64,000 nt of DNA, from NCBI RefSeq assembly GCF_047663525.1, contig NC_092594.1, positions 35,573,001-35,637,000 of the forward strand. The letters run 5' to 3'. Below are positions 51,401 through 61,330 of the stretch, piece after piece. Source of the DNA: Anas platyrhynchos (Eukaryota; Chordata; Aves; Anseriformes; Anatidae). The first letter of the stretch is position 1; each line of letters starts with the position of its first letter. The notes beneath the pieces were generated by a model, which was not told the DNA's origin, did no database searches, and saw only the letters and a program-made list of their open reading frames with translations. The translations under genes and the position numbers were made by a program.

Positions 51401-52316
51401 CTTGCAATAGTGGAAGCTAAGTGAAAGATAGAAATTCAAAGTACAATTTATATCTCGAGATACAATTTAACACATTGTATATATGAGAGATCACTATTTG
51501 GCTTCCTTCTCTTTGTAAAGACATAGCTTTTTATTCTAGTAATAATAAATTATATAGAAAGTATACTGTGTCATTGATAGCACACAATTTTACAAATTCC
51601 AATTTGTTACATAGAATTTACCTAGAAGGACTTTGGTTTTCCTCATAAACAGTTTTTTGTTGTTTTTTTTTTTTCCCCACTACTTCATTAATCTGCAGTT
51701 CTTAAAAAAGGAAAAAAGCAACCACAATTTACTTCTGCATGAAGCATGAAACTCCCTCTGGTTACAATGGAAAGTGAAAAGTGTCTGTCTGGTTGCTAAT
51801 AAAACAAACCAGCTGTAGTTACCTTTGCTGCAAACTGAAGTCCCACTTTGTCAGCTTCAGCCTCCAACGTTCTGCTGTACGGTCTATCAAACATAAACTG
51901 CAAAAAAAGCACAGAGCTCTACTCCATGCTTTAAATAAAGCATTTTTCTAGCCTCCTCAGAACAAATGGTGTTTATATATCATGTTTACATTGCATGCAA
52001 TCAGTATTAATTTGTCTTAATATAATCTTTAATTACATTATATATAATTCATGGATCCCGTATTCAGTTGAAATTCATTCAAATTATACATATTTTCATG
52101 GCCCCTCTAATCAGCCAGCATCATCACGTTTTGCAGTGGCCAAAGGGTCGACATTAACTTTAAATTAATTGATTTAAAACATTATAAGCAGAAATATATT
52201 ACTGGTCAGGGTTGTACAGAAGATTCAGAGTCAGAAGAAACAAGCTGGTTATGAACAAAATGGAATTTTCTCACTTTGCTTCTATTAGCATTAAGATTTT
52301 AGCTGTAGCAACAGCA

Positions 52317-52351
<35 letters not shown>

Positions 52352-55300
52352 AGTGGCTTATATGATTACCTTCTTTAAACCCAGCACAATCTACTTTGTA
52401 TGGTAAGTAGCCCACAGTATGGAATGCCACCATAAACATTTTAATGGAAAAAAAATCCCTTATTTGCCATGATTATTATCCCTCACCACAAGGTGCAGAT
52501 TGCCCTTGAGAAATCAGACTGGAAGACATAAATATGACCAAATACTCTCCCTTTTGTCTATGTTCTGACAATTTATTAACAGGCACTAAGAGGCAGTGGT
52601 AGCTTTGTCAAACTGTTATTTATTCGTACAACCCAGGATGTTCTGGCACATATAATTCACATACATTTGGGCAGCCTTGCCCTACTATATCAGGTTAGAG
52701 TAAAGGCAAATCAGGACTTGTTAAAACAGCCTGCTCCTGCCGAGATAAGCAACGTGTCAAAGCATCCTGATCTCAGCATAGATTAGGAAATACAAACAGA
52801 AGAATGGGAACGTGCAAGGTTAGTGAAGAAGAAAAAGGTTTCATCAGCTCTTTATTTGGTCAAAGAAGCAGATCTTCCTTACATGTTCCAGAAAAAAAGA
52901 AGTAAAAAACAGAAATGAAGAGCACCAAAGAAACAGCCCAATACTTTGAGTACATAAAGGTATCGGTAACTTTTTGTTTCTTTCTAAAGTAGTGAATGTG
53001 CTTTTTTATTTATTTATTTATTTATTTACTAGGTCAAAAATAAACTTAGAACCAATCAGAGTTTGTCCTCTGCAGTTTTATCCAAGCCAAATACATGGAT
53101 ATAAAATATCAAAAAAGTAAGCACTGAAGACAGTAAGCATTGAAAGAACAACAATTGAAAAGTAAGCAGTGAAGCTCTTCACTTCTGTACAGATCTTGCA
53201 CATTGCAATTACAAAAGTGTTTTTAAAATCCTCTGAAGATTAAGTCATTGTTTGAAGCGCAATATAACCCTGAAAAGTGCTCCAAATCTACTGGAGGCAA
53301 AGACACCCCCAGCTCGTCTGTCACATATTCCTGAGGCACCATTTCTCAGTTAGCTGGATCTAGTTTTTGTTGTTGCTGTTTCAATTATTAAGCACTTCCC
53401 AATGAGGAATAGAAACTGGTAATGGGTGAGAGGACAACATAAAGCATTAACTGAAATAGATGTTTACACAAGCAGGTTGTTTTATACTTACTCAATTACA
53501 ACCACTTTCTGGAAGCTTTACAGCACTTTTAAGTAAGAAGGTAAATTCAAGAGCTAGGAAACTGGTGGTGTGAATGCATGTGTGATTTTAATAGATTTGG
53601 GACAGCAAGAAGATGGCCACAAGATAGCTTTGAAACTCCTACCTCTTCCATAGCTTTGTGCTTACAGTTAAGCAGCAGGGTAATACTACCTCTATCCCAA
53701 TCTATTATTACCTCTATCCCAAAACTGTACCCAAAATGTGGTTGTATTCTGAAAAATAAATACAAGTATTTGTATTGCTAATGCAATCCCTGATTCAGGA
53801 CCAGCCTATGCTACAGAAGCAAGGATGCATCCAAGGAAAACATCACCCTCTATCTGCTGCTGTTTGATTTACTTTTCCTCTGTGCATCAGCTACTAGCAA
53901 GTCAGAGACAAGCAGTAGCCTAAACAGACTCTGATGCGATACCACACAACAATTCTCATTGAATGTGTAGCATTCCCAGGCTTATGTTCCCATATAAAAT
54001 AATTTCTGCTCTAACAGCAAAGGAAACATGTTTCAGTTCAGAAACACGTCTAAAGAACAACAACGAATGAATCCTATGAGAAAACTCAAGGCAAGTAAGA
54101 TCACTAGCACTGGAGAAAAAGGCAGGGCTGAAGCTAACACGTGAAAAAGCCTACAAAGAGTCACTAGAAATTACTTACAGTCAACAACAGAAAGCAACCC
54201 ATGGTCAGTAAAGGAAAAAGTAAAGCACCTGAGGTCATAAAAGAAGAGCAAACACTGAAATAGAAGTGAGTACTGCAATGTGGCCTAAGCAACCACTTCA
54301 TAGAGTAGAGCCAGACATTGCCATGATAATAATGGCAAACTGGGATTTTAAAAAATTTAAGAGTAAAACATGGCTATGGAAAAAGAAAATGAAGCATCCT
54401 GACAAAATGAGTAGAAAGATTTTTTTCCATGTAAGCGCAATAGAAAAATGTGGAATGGAGGAAGCAAACAGACGTTGCACTCACAGGTGAGTGGCAAACA
54501 AAAATTCCTATTCAGCATCTTTTGTATATGGAATACATTTTTGATGATATTAATTACTTATTTGTTCAGCATTATATATGGATACATTTAGTTTTATTTA
54601 AGGTAAGTCTAACCACTGTTTTAAACCAAGACATTACATACAGCATCTCAGAAACGATAGATCTTCCCTGTAGACCAAGTAGTAGGACCTTAAAGCCAAG
54701 GGCTTAAAGCCAAATTCCATTTGGAATCCAAAGCCCAACTCCAGCCTACAATGCCAGAACATCAGCTGCAGTAGCCCAGGAGAAAATATGCTGACAGGGA
54801 ACTAAATCTTGCTGTCTAAATTATGAGCAGTGTCAGGATTGATTCACACTTTGCTTTTTCCGAATTCAGCTCTTCAAAATGCTGACTAGCATTCAGCAAC
54901 GTATTGGTTTCTTAGCTGCTGGTAGAAATATCCAAGCTCATTAGAGGTAATTTATGCTCACAATCCATGCATCTACCCATTAGCATAACTACCAAAACAG
55001 ATTGGTTATATTTAAATTTCTGAAGAACCAGGTGAAATATCAGATAAATCATCAAGGGAAGTCAAAGAAACCAGAGCTATTTCACTGCATTCCAGATTCA
55101 AGTTTTATGAATTAAAGAATATTTTATATAAAAAAAAAAAAAGAGAAAAAATGGATAAGTGTCCAGAAGCAGGCAGTAAACTAGACAGCAGGGAAAAAAC
55201 AGCACCACAATAACTACTGAATTTTACTTTATGGGAAGTACGCTGTGTGTAAAGATTATTTCAGTAAGTTTTATTATAGCAGAGTTTCTACTTTAAAAGA

Positions 55301-58300
55301 ACATTTAGACTCACAACTTCCTTATCTTGAAATCCACAAAAATGTATTTAAAGATACTCTTTCCATATATTTTAGTTTGTTTAGAAACATTTTAGCAACT
55401 ACTCAAGATAAAAACATGGCATTTTAAAACTTTAAAACGTGAGATACATTTCAAACAGGCAATCATTTAACTTAATTGGCAAGCAAGTACTAAGGGCCCA
55501 TCCAACTAAATCCAATCATTATTTAAGATCTAAAGTTTTTCAAGATGACAAATGAGAATATATATCAACTAAAGCAGATGTATATTTATAAAAACATATT
55601 TCCTTCAAAAACATACTGATATATTTATTTTTGCTTATAATCTCTCCTCTGCTTTTTTCCCCAAACATACTGTTTAGTGGTACTATCTCCCCAAGCCTAT
55701 AAATGTTTTTCCATGAACTCTAGAAGGAGTATAAGAAATATTTCAACACGTTTGCAATGAATGTCAGAAACAGATGTATTCAAATAAGTTGTGTGAAGTA
55801 TTCCATAGTCAGCCTTACCTCCTGCAACTTACTCTGAATCCACTGGCCAACAACCGCCAAACTATCACGAGGACAGATGGCCCAAATCATAGTGAGAAAG
55901 ATGAGTGATAGGAAATCCAAGAAGTGAACCAGACTGGCTTTCTCTGCCTGGTAACAAAAATGGTTCAGTTTTCATTCATTACCGCCTGGTTTTTGCTTTT
56001 GAAGAACACAATATACTTTCAAAACACTATAAAATCACTAATTTTTATTCTGTGCAGCCACAGGAACAAGCTTCTTTGCTTGAACCAAAACAAAACAGGA
56101 AAAAACAACACAAAAACCCCAAACCAGCTGGATACAAGGTTCTTTCAATATAGAATCCACACCAACTACCTAAATACAGCTGGAACAAACATATTTTGCC
56201 TGTCTCCCAATTGGAAAGATTCAAAGCTGATGGCAGTATGCAGATAGAGTTCTTTAGTAAGAAGGCCATGAAACAGTTGGAAGGAAAAACCCATAAAGAC
56301 CTAGAAGACTGTTGTTTACATTAACTTGAGAGAAGACAGACGTCAGTTAGACAGAAACACTAATGGAACAAGGGGAAAGTAAGCAGCTCTACTTTTTTTT
56401 TTTTTTTTTTGTCTATTGTGTTCTTTTAATTTCAGAAACTAAAAAATCCTGAAGAATGAAATTGAAATAATTCTGTTTTTCAGACTTCTCTCTGACGCAG
56501 AACAAATTGATCTGAGCACTGAGAAGTCAGATCATGCCACACTTCTCCATGCCAGGTGGGTGACAGGTTCCATACAAACAAGGTAAGCTGTTTTTATTCT
56601 GAAAAACATTTCTAATAAATTCAGCAAGTCTAATTTGGCTTAGCTGAACTGCAAGTAACTACAATGTGAACATTGTTGCTCATCCAAAATCCTACAAATT
56701 GCAGTAAAACTGTTCTGGATTTTCACTGCCTTCAAAACATATTTACCTGTTTCCAGATTATTTTGTAATTTCATCAGGATGTTTATGCTTAAAAGGTCCT
56801 TGTTATGTCTTCTCAGCTGGTGGATAGGTAATGGATGCATTTTATTTTTAAACTACATGTACAGAGAGAAGACATTTTGTATGCAAAGCAGCACTTTCAA
56901 GCAAATCACCTCAATCCAGAACAGTATGAACCCTATTTCTATACCATACTCTTTTTCATAGTTGTACCTTCAAAGCACAACAGAATAATTACATCCATTC
57001 TTCAGTGCTTAAATGGCAAAGAACTACCAATTTCAACACATGAAGTACATAAAAAAAAAATAAGTTTGTGAAGGCAATCATCTCTAAATGCAGAATCAAG
57101 CTCCAGGCATTCTGGAGTTGTGCATTCCAAAACCGTGCCACTAAAATAAAACACCATGCATTTCAGAATAAGGTATTGAAGTATATCTACTTACGTAGAT
57201 ATAACAAATCTAGAAGTAACAAACTGAGTTGCTGAGTGCCTCCAGTTCTTTAAGTCTACACTATAGGAGGAGAGACATCTACAGACCAAGTTCTAAATGA
57301 CTGTTAATAATGAGCCATAATCCATCCGTGCACTTATAAAAAAATAAAAAAACCACTGGCAGACACTGTGCTAACACTGACTACTAAAGGAGACTGCTGG
57401 CAGTTCTTATATGGAGTTCTATTATTCATGTAGTAATAACTTATTTCTTATAATTTAACTTATAACTTAGAAGTTAAGTTGTAAGAATATAAGAATGAAC
57501 TGTATCAGAATACTCTCATTTCAAAGTCAAATTTTTGTTAATTAGAAAGAGTCACAGTGAAATTTTGGTGGGCAGTGACTGAAAAGATCTTGATTATAAT
57601 TAATTATAATTATTTAAAGAAAGCTGTCTAAAATTCTTAAATACTTACTGCGTGTTGCAGCACAGCATGAGCTATTTCATGTCCCAGAATGAAAGACAGC
57701 TGATGGATATCAGAAACTGCGTTTAGCAACCCAGTGAAAACAAATACTTGACCGTTCTGTGAACAAGATGGGGTGAAAATTAAGTAGAAGGTAAATAAAT
57801 GAAACACTCTATCAATATTACTAATAATTTTTCTATTTGGGTTCAACTTACCGGAAGCACAAAAGCATTTACTCCTGGTTCATCTACCACGTGGATAATC
57901 CAGTCAAGCGCTGAGACCTGTGGGACATCCTTGTTGCTCTCAGATAAATGTCCAACAACGCTCTTCACTACCTGATAGCGCGCATCTGTCTCAGGCAGCA
58001 TTTTATTTTTGAATTCCTCCATCCACTGAAAAAAGAATTAATTGATTGCCACGCAGAACAAACACACAGTAAATGATTACTTGGTAAACTAATTTAGAGG
58101 CTATGAACTACTTCTTTAAAGCTCTTTTTTTTTTTTATACATTTTTTCTTTCATATAGCCCAACCCAATATAGCAGAGTTTGTTCTTTCAGACTCACTAT
58201 GTAAGGATTTGTCAACTTAAAAGGAAGTAAACTAACCACAGATCAAAAATAAGATAGTATAAACTTGCCTCCTACAGCCTCATATAGCTGGTATTTTCCT

Positions 58301-60352
58301 GATATACACAGTTAAGCTTGGCATCACAATTTCGCACAGCTTTCTATATCTTTCTGAATTCCCATTTGAATTTATAATTTCTTTATATCTCTGTATTTCT
58401 TTTGTACCTTCTAAGTTGGACAAACTTATACCAAAAGTGTAACAGAATATGTCCTTGTACTACTTCTGCTACGTTCTTTCACATTCTCTATAATTCAGGA
58501 ATACAGTGACATTTGTATATGGCTGAATGTCTCGAGTTCATTTCGAGACATGAGAATAGCAAGTCATAGAACTCAAAGCCACAGAAATCAGAACAATGGG
58601 CAAACTAAAAGAAAGCAATTAAAGGAGAAGGAACTGATCAAATGGAAGGAAAAAAAAAAAAAAAAAAAAAAAAAGGAGAATTGAGTGTATTCTCAATGGT
58701 GGGGAGGAATACCTTACAACTTGACAGATTACAAAAAAGGACCTTAAACAAGTGCCATGGAATGCTCAAACCAGCAAAGAAAGCGGGACAGATCTAGGTA
58801 TGTACCTATTATACTTTTATTGCCTCTGTCAGACTTTTATATTTACTGTATTACAATAACATTTTCAGAAATGTTTGCCACGTACATGTGATGTGTTCTT
58901 CAACCATCACACATCCCTGAATGATTTGCTGATAGGAAGGTAACTCTTAAAAAGGATAGGGATAAGACGAGGGGGAAACTTAGGGGGATGCTCTGAAGGG
59001 TTCTGAGCACGAAGTACAACAAAGTACTGCATAATTTTCATTCCTGTTAAGAGGTAAAAGGGAATCTGCTTGTCAAGAAGTGTGTGAGAGAACAGAGCTG
59101 TAGCCTTTACTTAAGCTATACTTTAAGCTATAGCCTTAAGTACTTTTCTTTAAAATCTTACCATATCATACTCCATCTGTGACAGCTGCCTAAAATGCTC
59201 TTTTCCAAACACCAACAGTCGGGCACGCCCGGTGATGGGTGTCTCCTCCAAGTGAGTAAAATAAAACATGACAAACAAAACTCCTAAGCTACTGATACCC
59301 AGGAGTATCTTCCATTTATTTCTCCTTGCACTTTCCTTAAAAAGTTCCCGTTTATTAGGAGGAAGTGCCTTCCACCAATTTCTTATGCTCCTGTAAAACA
59401 CAAACAACTGTCAGCTTAGGACACAGTTAAAAAGGGGGTTGTTAGCATCTGCCATTGCTCTACTATTACATTCTCACCTTGTGAGAGTTTAAGAAAAGTT
59501 ATAATCTACTTGACTACTACTCACCCTCTCCCATTCCCTTTCTTTCCTCCCACAGGAAGAGAAGGGGGAACACCCTTAGTGTCTTGGGGCATTCTACCCT
59601 CTCTCTACCTGTATAGGTGAGGCTTTGAAGGTCAAAAGACACATCTAACACCTCTGATAATGGAAAACAATTTCTTATTGAGCAAACTGTCAGCCTAGGA
59701 CCCAGTTCTGCAAAACTTTCAAAAATATTAAAATGAAGAGACTACAAATACACCTATCATTCTCTACAAAGAGTGATGAACATATGCATGTCTTTGCACA
59801 ACAGAGTCTTACTCTGAGAGTAAGCAAAATAGAATTTTACCTGCCAAGAATGATAGCAAATAGTTTCTGAGCTGGCTTAACAATAATCCAGAAAAGAGGT
59901 ACAGGTGCAGCTTGAAGTGATGATGATGTGTGAAAAAAACTGGCGATCTGGATGTTCTGAGCAGAGAAATGACTTGGGCGTAGCCCTGCAGAACTGATTT
60001 GGAAGGACGTAACCTTCTCCCCCTGCAACAGAGAAGACTGAAAGCAAAACCTTCCTGAACCATGAGGTGCATTCTTCCATACTTCTGTTTTTGGGACGTT
60101 CAAAAGACACCTTTGTCCTTTACCAAGAAAGTTTCTACAATAGTCAGTCAAGCTTCCAGTCAAAAAAGAGTTTCTATTATTTCCACTCGAATCCAGCCTT
60201 CGGCATCTATCTCGTATAGAACTGACTTGAATTTGGCAACGTTCTGTGTAAGGCCCGTAGAGCTTATTGTACTTCCCCTGCTTGGTCAAGGAAGCCAAAC
60301 GAAAGAAAATACAGCTCCTGCCCGGCAACTTCAGACCACAGATGATATTCAT
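42261..60352 (-). CDS. OMA1: OMA1 zinc metallopeptidase, complete spliced CDS (8 coding exons)
   Basis: Coding exons on the minus strand, 5' to 3', are 60352-59841, 59390-59162, 58025-57852, 57756-57649, 55947-55819, 51897-51823, 50067-49918 and 42482-42261. Every junction is GT/AG and they join to 532 codons plus TGA; human OMA1 is about 524. OMA1 is a mitochondrial inner-membrane M48-family protease. It is activated by depolarisation or stress and cleaves OPA1 (fragmentation) and DELE1 (integrated stress response). Seen in the protein: a basic presequence-like N-terminus, a hydrophobic span at about residues 198-215, HEIAH at 331-335 (zinc ligands and catalytic Glu), a second hydrophobic segment at about 347-366, ExxxD at 396-400 (third zinc ligand), STHPSH at 441-446, and Cys at 411, 467 and 469. 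No frameshift or stop is present, so the gene looks functional. The start is the first in-frame ATG after the acceptor at 60373/60372. Confidence 0.96.
42483..49917 (-). other. OMA1 last intron, 7.4 kb
   Basis: AT-rich intron with GT at 49917-49916 and AG at 42484-42483. No further exon with good splice sites and an OMA1-like frame was seen. It contains a reversed MIR relic at about 43,180-43,260, several A/T homopolymer runs and no long open frame. Open frames of 60-79 codons here match nothing recognisable. Confidence 0.8.
43180..43260 (-). mobile_element. MIR relic, reversed, in OMA1 last intron
   Basis: CCATTTTACATATTAGAAAGC, then GAGGCACAAAGGAGTCAAAGGATTT, follow the reverse complement of the MIR 3' half (CCATTTTACAGATGAGGAAAC, GAGGCACAGAGAGGTTAAGTGACTT). 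Diverged. Confidence 0.5.
49918..50067 (-). CDS. OMA1: OMA1 coding exon 7 (WLSTHPSH region)
   Basis: The 150 bases encode 50 codons, residues 410-459, from [15 protein letters not shown] to [19 protein letters not shown] is the conserved C-terminal signature of OMA1/M48C proteases, with His443, His446 and Arg449 lining the active-site side. Cys411 is conserved with mammals. The acceptor TTTCAG precedes 50067 and the donor GAG|GTGAGC follows 49918. Phase 0 at both ends. Confidence 0.96.
51823..51897 (-). CDS. OMA1: OMA1 coding exon 6 (third zinc ligand)
   Basis: A 75-base micro-exon of 25 codons, residues 385-409: FMFDRPYSR, then [15 protein letters not shown]. Glu396 and Asp400 form the ExxxD motif, in which the Glu is the third zinc ligand of M48 peptidases. 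The acceptor TTTTTTTGCAG precedes 51897 and the donor AAG|GTAACT follows 51823. It is flanked by introns of about 3.9 kb and 1.8 kb and is phase 0 at both ends. Confidence 0.95.
52320..52347 (+). repeat. Poly(A)28 in OMA1 intron
   Basis: Uninterrupted run of 28 A in the intron between coding exons 5 and 6 (poly-T in the transcript sense). No SINE body is visible upstream, so simple expansion is likeliest. Confidence 0.9.
53005..53029 (+). repeat. (TTTA)n microsatellite
   Basis: About six perfect TTTA units in the same intron; likely length-polymorphic. Confidence 0.9.
55819..55947 (-). CDS. OMA1: OMA1 coding exon 5 (second hydrophobic segment)
   Basis: The 129 bases encode 43 codons, residues 342-384, starting [12 protein letters not shown] and ending [10 protein letters not shown]. 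The acceptor TTACCAG precedes 55947 and the donor GAG|GTAAGG follows 55819. The middle ([20 protein letters not shown]) is strongly hydrophobic and corresponds to the membrane-dipping or membrane-facing helix after HExxH in OMA1. It is phase 0 at both ends and too short to appear as a long open frame. Confidence 0.94.
56393..56410 (+). repeat. Poly(T)18 in OMA1 intron
   Basis: Uninterrupted T run between coding exons 4 and 5, read as poly-A in the OMA1 transcript. Confidence 0.85.
57440..57493. repeat. Imperfect AT-rich inverted repeat (about 22-bp arms)
   Basis: The left arm CTTATTTCTTATAATTTAACTT (57440-57461) pairs with the right arm at 57471-57493 with a few mismatches and one bulge around a 9-base loop. 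It sits about 155 bp downstream of the active-site exon in the OMA1 intron. Confidence 0.65.
57593..57610. repeat. Perfect 18-bp AT palindrome
   Basis: ATTATAATTAATTATAAT is its own reverse complement and contains TAATTA homeodomain cores. It ends 39 bases from the donor of the active-site exon. Pure A/T composition makes chance plausible. Confidence 0.75.
57649..57756 (-). CDS. OMA1: OMA1 coding exon 4 (HEIAH active site)
   Basis: The 108 bases encode exactly 36 codons, residues 306-341. They run from [11 protein letters not shown] to the zinc-binding helix [13 protein letters not shown]. His331 and His335 are the first two zinc ligands and Glu332 is the catalytic base by M48 family knowledge. 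The acceptor TTCACAG precedes 57756 and the donor GCA|GTAAGT follows 57649. Only a 95-bp intron (57757-57851) separates it from exon 3; reading into that intron gives TGA at the third codon, so retention would truncate the protein before the active site. Confidence 0.97.
57852..58025 (-). CDS. OMA1: OMA1 coding exon 3 (start of M48 domain)
   Basis: The 174 bases encode 58 codons, residues 248-305, starting [10 protein letters not shown] and ending [12 protein letters not shown]. The acceptor TTTTTCAG precedes 58025; the donor CCG|GTAAGT follows 57852. The closing [10 protein letters not shown]...NAFVLP is the M48 strand that leads into the active site. The exon is in phase 0 at both ends. No long ORF shows it because the open stretch is only 58 codons, so it was found by splice-site reading and homology to OMA1. 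Confidence 0.95.
58527..58551. repeat. Short perfect hairpin (9-bp stem, 7-base loop)
   Basis: ATGTCTCGA and TCGAGACAT flank GTTCATT in the OMA1 intron between coding exons 2 and 3. Both arms keep a CpG. Too short for a microRNA precursor. Confidence 0.6.
58650..58674 (+). repeat. Poly(A)25 in OMA1 intron
   Basis: Uninterrupted run of 25 A between coding exons 2 and 3, without a recognisable retroposon body. Confidence 0.85.
59162..59390 (-). CDS. OMA1: OMA1 coding exon 2 (transmembrane segment)
   Basis: The 229 bases complete the split Arg codon and encode residues 171-247. The acceptor TTTTACAG precedes 59390 and the donor ATG|GTAAGA follows 59162. It encodes [17 protein letters not shown], a basic matrix-side stretch, then a hydrophobic helix ([20 protein letters not shown], about 199-218), the predicted inner-membrane anchor, then PITGR and KEHFRQLS. 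The charged stretch before the helix is strongly OMA1-like. Intron 2 follows in phase 0. Confidence 0.95.
59841..60352 (-). CDS. OMA1: OMA1 coding exon 1 (presequence and poorly conserved N-terminus)
   Basis: The 512 coding bases encode 170 residues plus two bases of a split Arg codon. The ATG is at 60352-60350 and the donor follows 59841 (GGCAG|GTAAAA). The product begins [14 protein letters not shown] and is rich in Arg, Lys, Ser and aromatic residues with few acidic ones, as expected for a mitochondrial presequence. A hydrophobic stretch near the end ([17 protein letters not shown]) precedes the junction. This part is expected to be removed or to diverge between species. The exon also carries 20 bases of 5' UTR up to the acceptor at 60373. 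Confidence 0.93.
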
Positions 60353-60372
60353 AACCTCTTTGGTTGGTTAAT
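60353..60372 (-). other. OMA1: OMA1 5' UTR part of the start-codon exon
   Basis: Twenty bases between the acceptor (AG at 60374-60373) and the ATG at 60352. The start context is GTTATGA, with G at -3, which is adequate but not optimal. There is no earlier in-frame ATG in this exon. Confidence 0.7.
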
Positions 60373-61109
60373 CTGAAACAAAGAAAAAAGGTATTAAGGA
60401 AGTCACCCCAACAGGAAACCTTGAAATGTTGCTTCATTTCTTCTGAGCAGGTATCTCTTGTTTCTTTGCCCAGGCAGAGTCACAGTTACAATGCACCCTG
60501 TTGCAGATCTAACATATGACCCTGCCTTCAACTGTAACAAGCCCAGCACCTTGTATTTTATTACTGAGAGCAAAAAAGTATCCTTGCGTATTCTTGCTAT
60601 TTAATTACAAGGAGACCAGAACGACTGCAGGTGCTCCTCATGGAAAAAAAAATCCCCTTTCCACCCTGGGCTCCTTGCCACAGGTGCTGTTCGCACACCT
60701 TGAGGAAAACCGGGATTTATTGAGCTTATTGAGCATTTCGTTAACATTTTTCTCCTCAGCACAGGGCTCACCCGGCCTACAACCGCAGCGGCCCCTCAGC
60801 GGCTCCCGGCCGGGCAGGCCCCAGCTCCCGGCCCCAGCCCCGCTCCCCTCAGTGAGCGGCTCCCCCCCTCCTATCGCGACTATCGCGACATGTGCAGACG
60901 TGAGGAGGCGCGGGGGGAAGAGGGAACGTGGCACTCTGAGGCGGTCGGGGAGGAGGGGGAAACGTGCTGAGGATCCGCTGCAGGAAACACCTCCTCAGCC
61001 GGGCTCCCTACTCACCACCCCAGCAGGCGGAGGAGGAGAAGGAGGAGACGCCGCCGATGCCGGACCGGGGCGGGAGGAAGACGGGAGGAGAGGAGACGGG
61101 ACAGGACAT
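60368..61109 (-). other. Possible 32-codon upstream ORF in the OMA1 leader (spliced)
   Basis: If the first exon ends at 61016 and joins at 60372, an ATG at 61109 (G at -3) opens a frame of 32 codons through the junction. It ends in TAA at 60370-60368, only 15 bases before the OMA1 ATG. The peptide is Ser/Pro-rich and resembles no known protein. It matters as a translational control element rather than as a product. It depends on the inferred first exon and on transcription starting upstream of 61109. Confidence 0.4.
60872..60889. repeat. Tandem TATCGCGAC duplication in CpG island
   Basis: Two perfect copies of the 9-mer lie head to tail, each containing the palindrome TCGCGA. They sit in the first intron about 130 bp downstream of the first-exon donor. 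This could be a paired protein-binding site or a chance duplication. Confidence 0.6.
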
Positions 61110-61158
61110 GACAGAACGGGACAGGCTCTGCCCACCACCGCCCCGCGCCCGTTTCCGT

Positions 61159-61179
61159 CCCCGTCCCGTTCCCGTTCCC
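61159..61179 (-). promoter_or_regulatory. G-quadruplex-capable run in OMA1 leader
   Basis: The minus strand has four G runs (3, 3, 3 and 4) separated by loops of 3, 3 and 2 bases, which fits the standard G3+N1-7 rule. It lies within the inferred first exon, so it could form in the RNA as well as in the DNA. Confidence 0.65.
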
Positions 61180-61228
61180 TCAGGCGGCGGCGCCCCTCGC
61201 TCCTCCCCCCACCCCTCAAGATCCCGCG

Positions 61229-61239
61229 GCCGCCATTTT
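61229..61239 (-). promoter_or_regulatory. YY1-type site (AAAATGGCGGC)
   Basis: An exact match on the minus strand to the extended YY1 motif AANATGGCGGC. In vertebrate housekeeping promoters this motif sits at or just downstream of the transcription start, in the transcript orientation seen here. It therefore suggests OMA1 transcription starts close to 61,240. If transcribed, its ATG opens only a six-codon frame. Confidence 0.6.
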
Positions 61240-61330
61240 GTGGCGGTGCCGCCGCGCGGCCGGGGCTCTGTGGGGAGGCGGCCATGGCCCGGGGAGCTCC
61301 TCAGGGGCTCCTCAGCCCTTCATCAGCCCT

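Larger units (their letters stand above)
61016..61240 (-). other. OMA1: Probable OMA1 non-coding first exon (5' UTR)
   Basis: A strong donor (GGTG|GTGAGTAG) on the minus strand ends at 61016 inside the CpG island. The next acceptor (TTTGTTTCAG) is at 60373, just upstream of the start-codon exon, leaving a 643-bp first intron. Mammalian OMA1 also has a non-coding first exon. The 3' edge is well supported. The 5' edge near the YY1-type site is only estimated. Confidence 0.6.
60760..61330. promoter_or_regulatory. CpG-island promoter of OMA1 (possibly bidirectional)
   Basis: This is the only strongly GC-rich, CpG-dense stretch in the window, against AT-rich DNA on both sides. It contains many GGGCGG/CCCGCC-like boxes, the inferred first exon, a YY1-type site and a G-quadruplex run. 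No TATA box is evident, as usual for a housekeeping mitochondrial gene. Open frames on both strands here (up to 301 codons on the plus strand) reflect GC richness. CpG islands often fire both ways, but no plus-strand gene is visible downstream. Confidence 0.85.

Noticed and set aside
58527-58551. Perfect hairpin as a possible microRNA
   Set aside because: The 9-bp stem is far too short for a Dicer substrate, and pairing does not extend outward.
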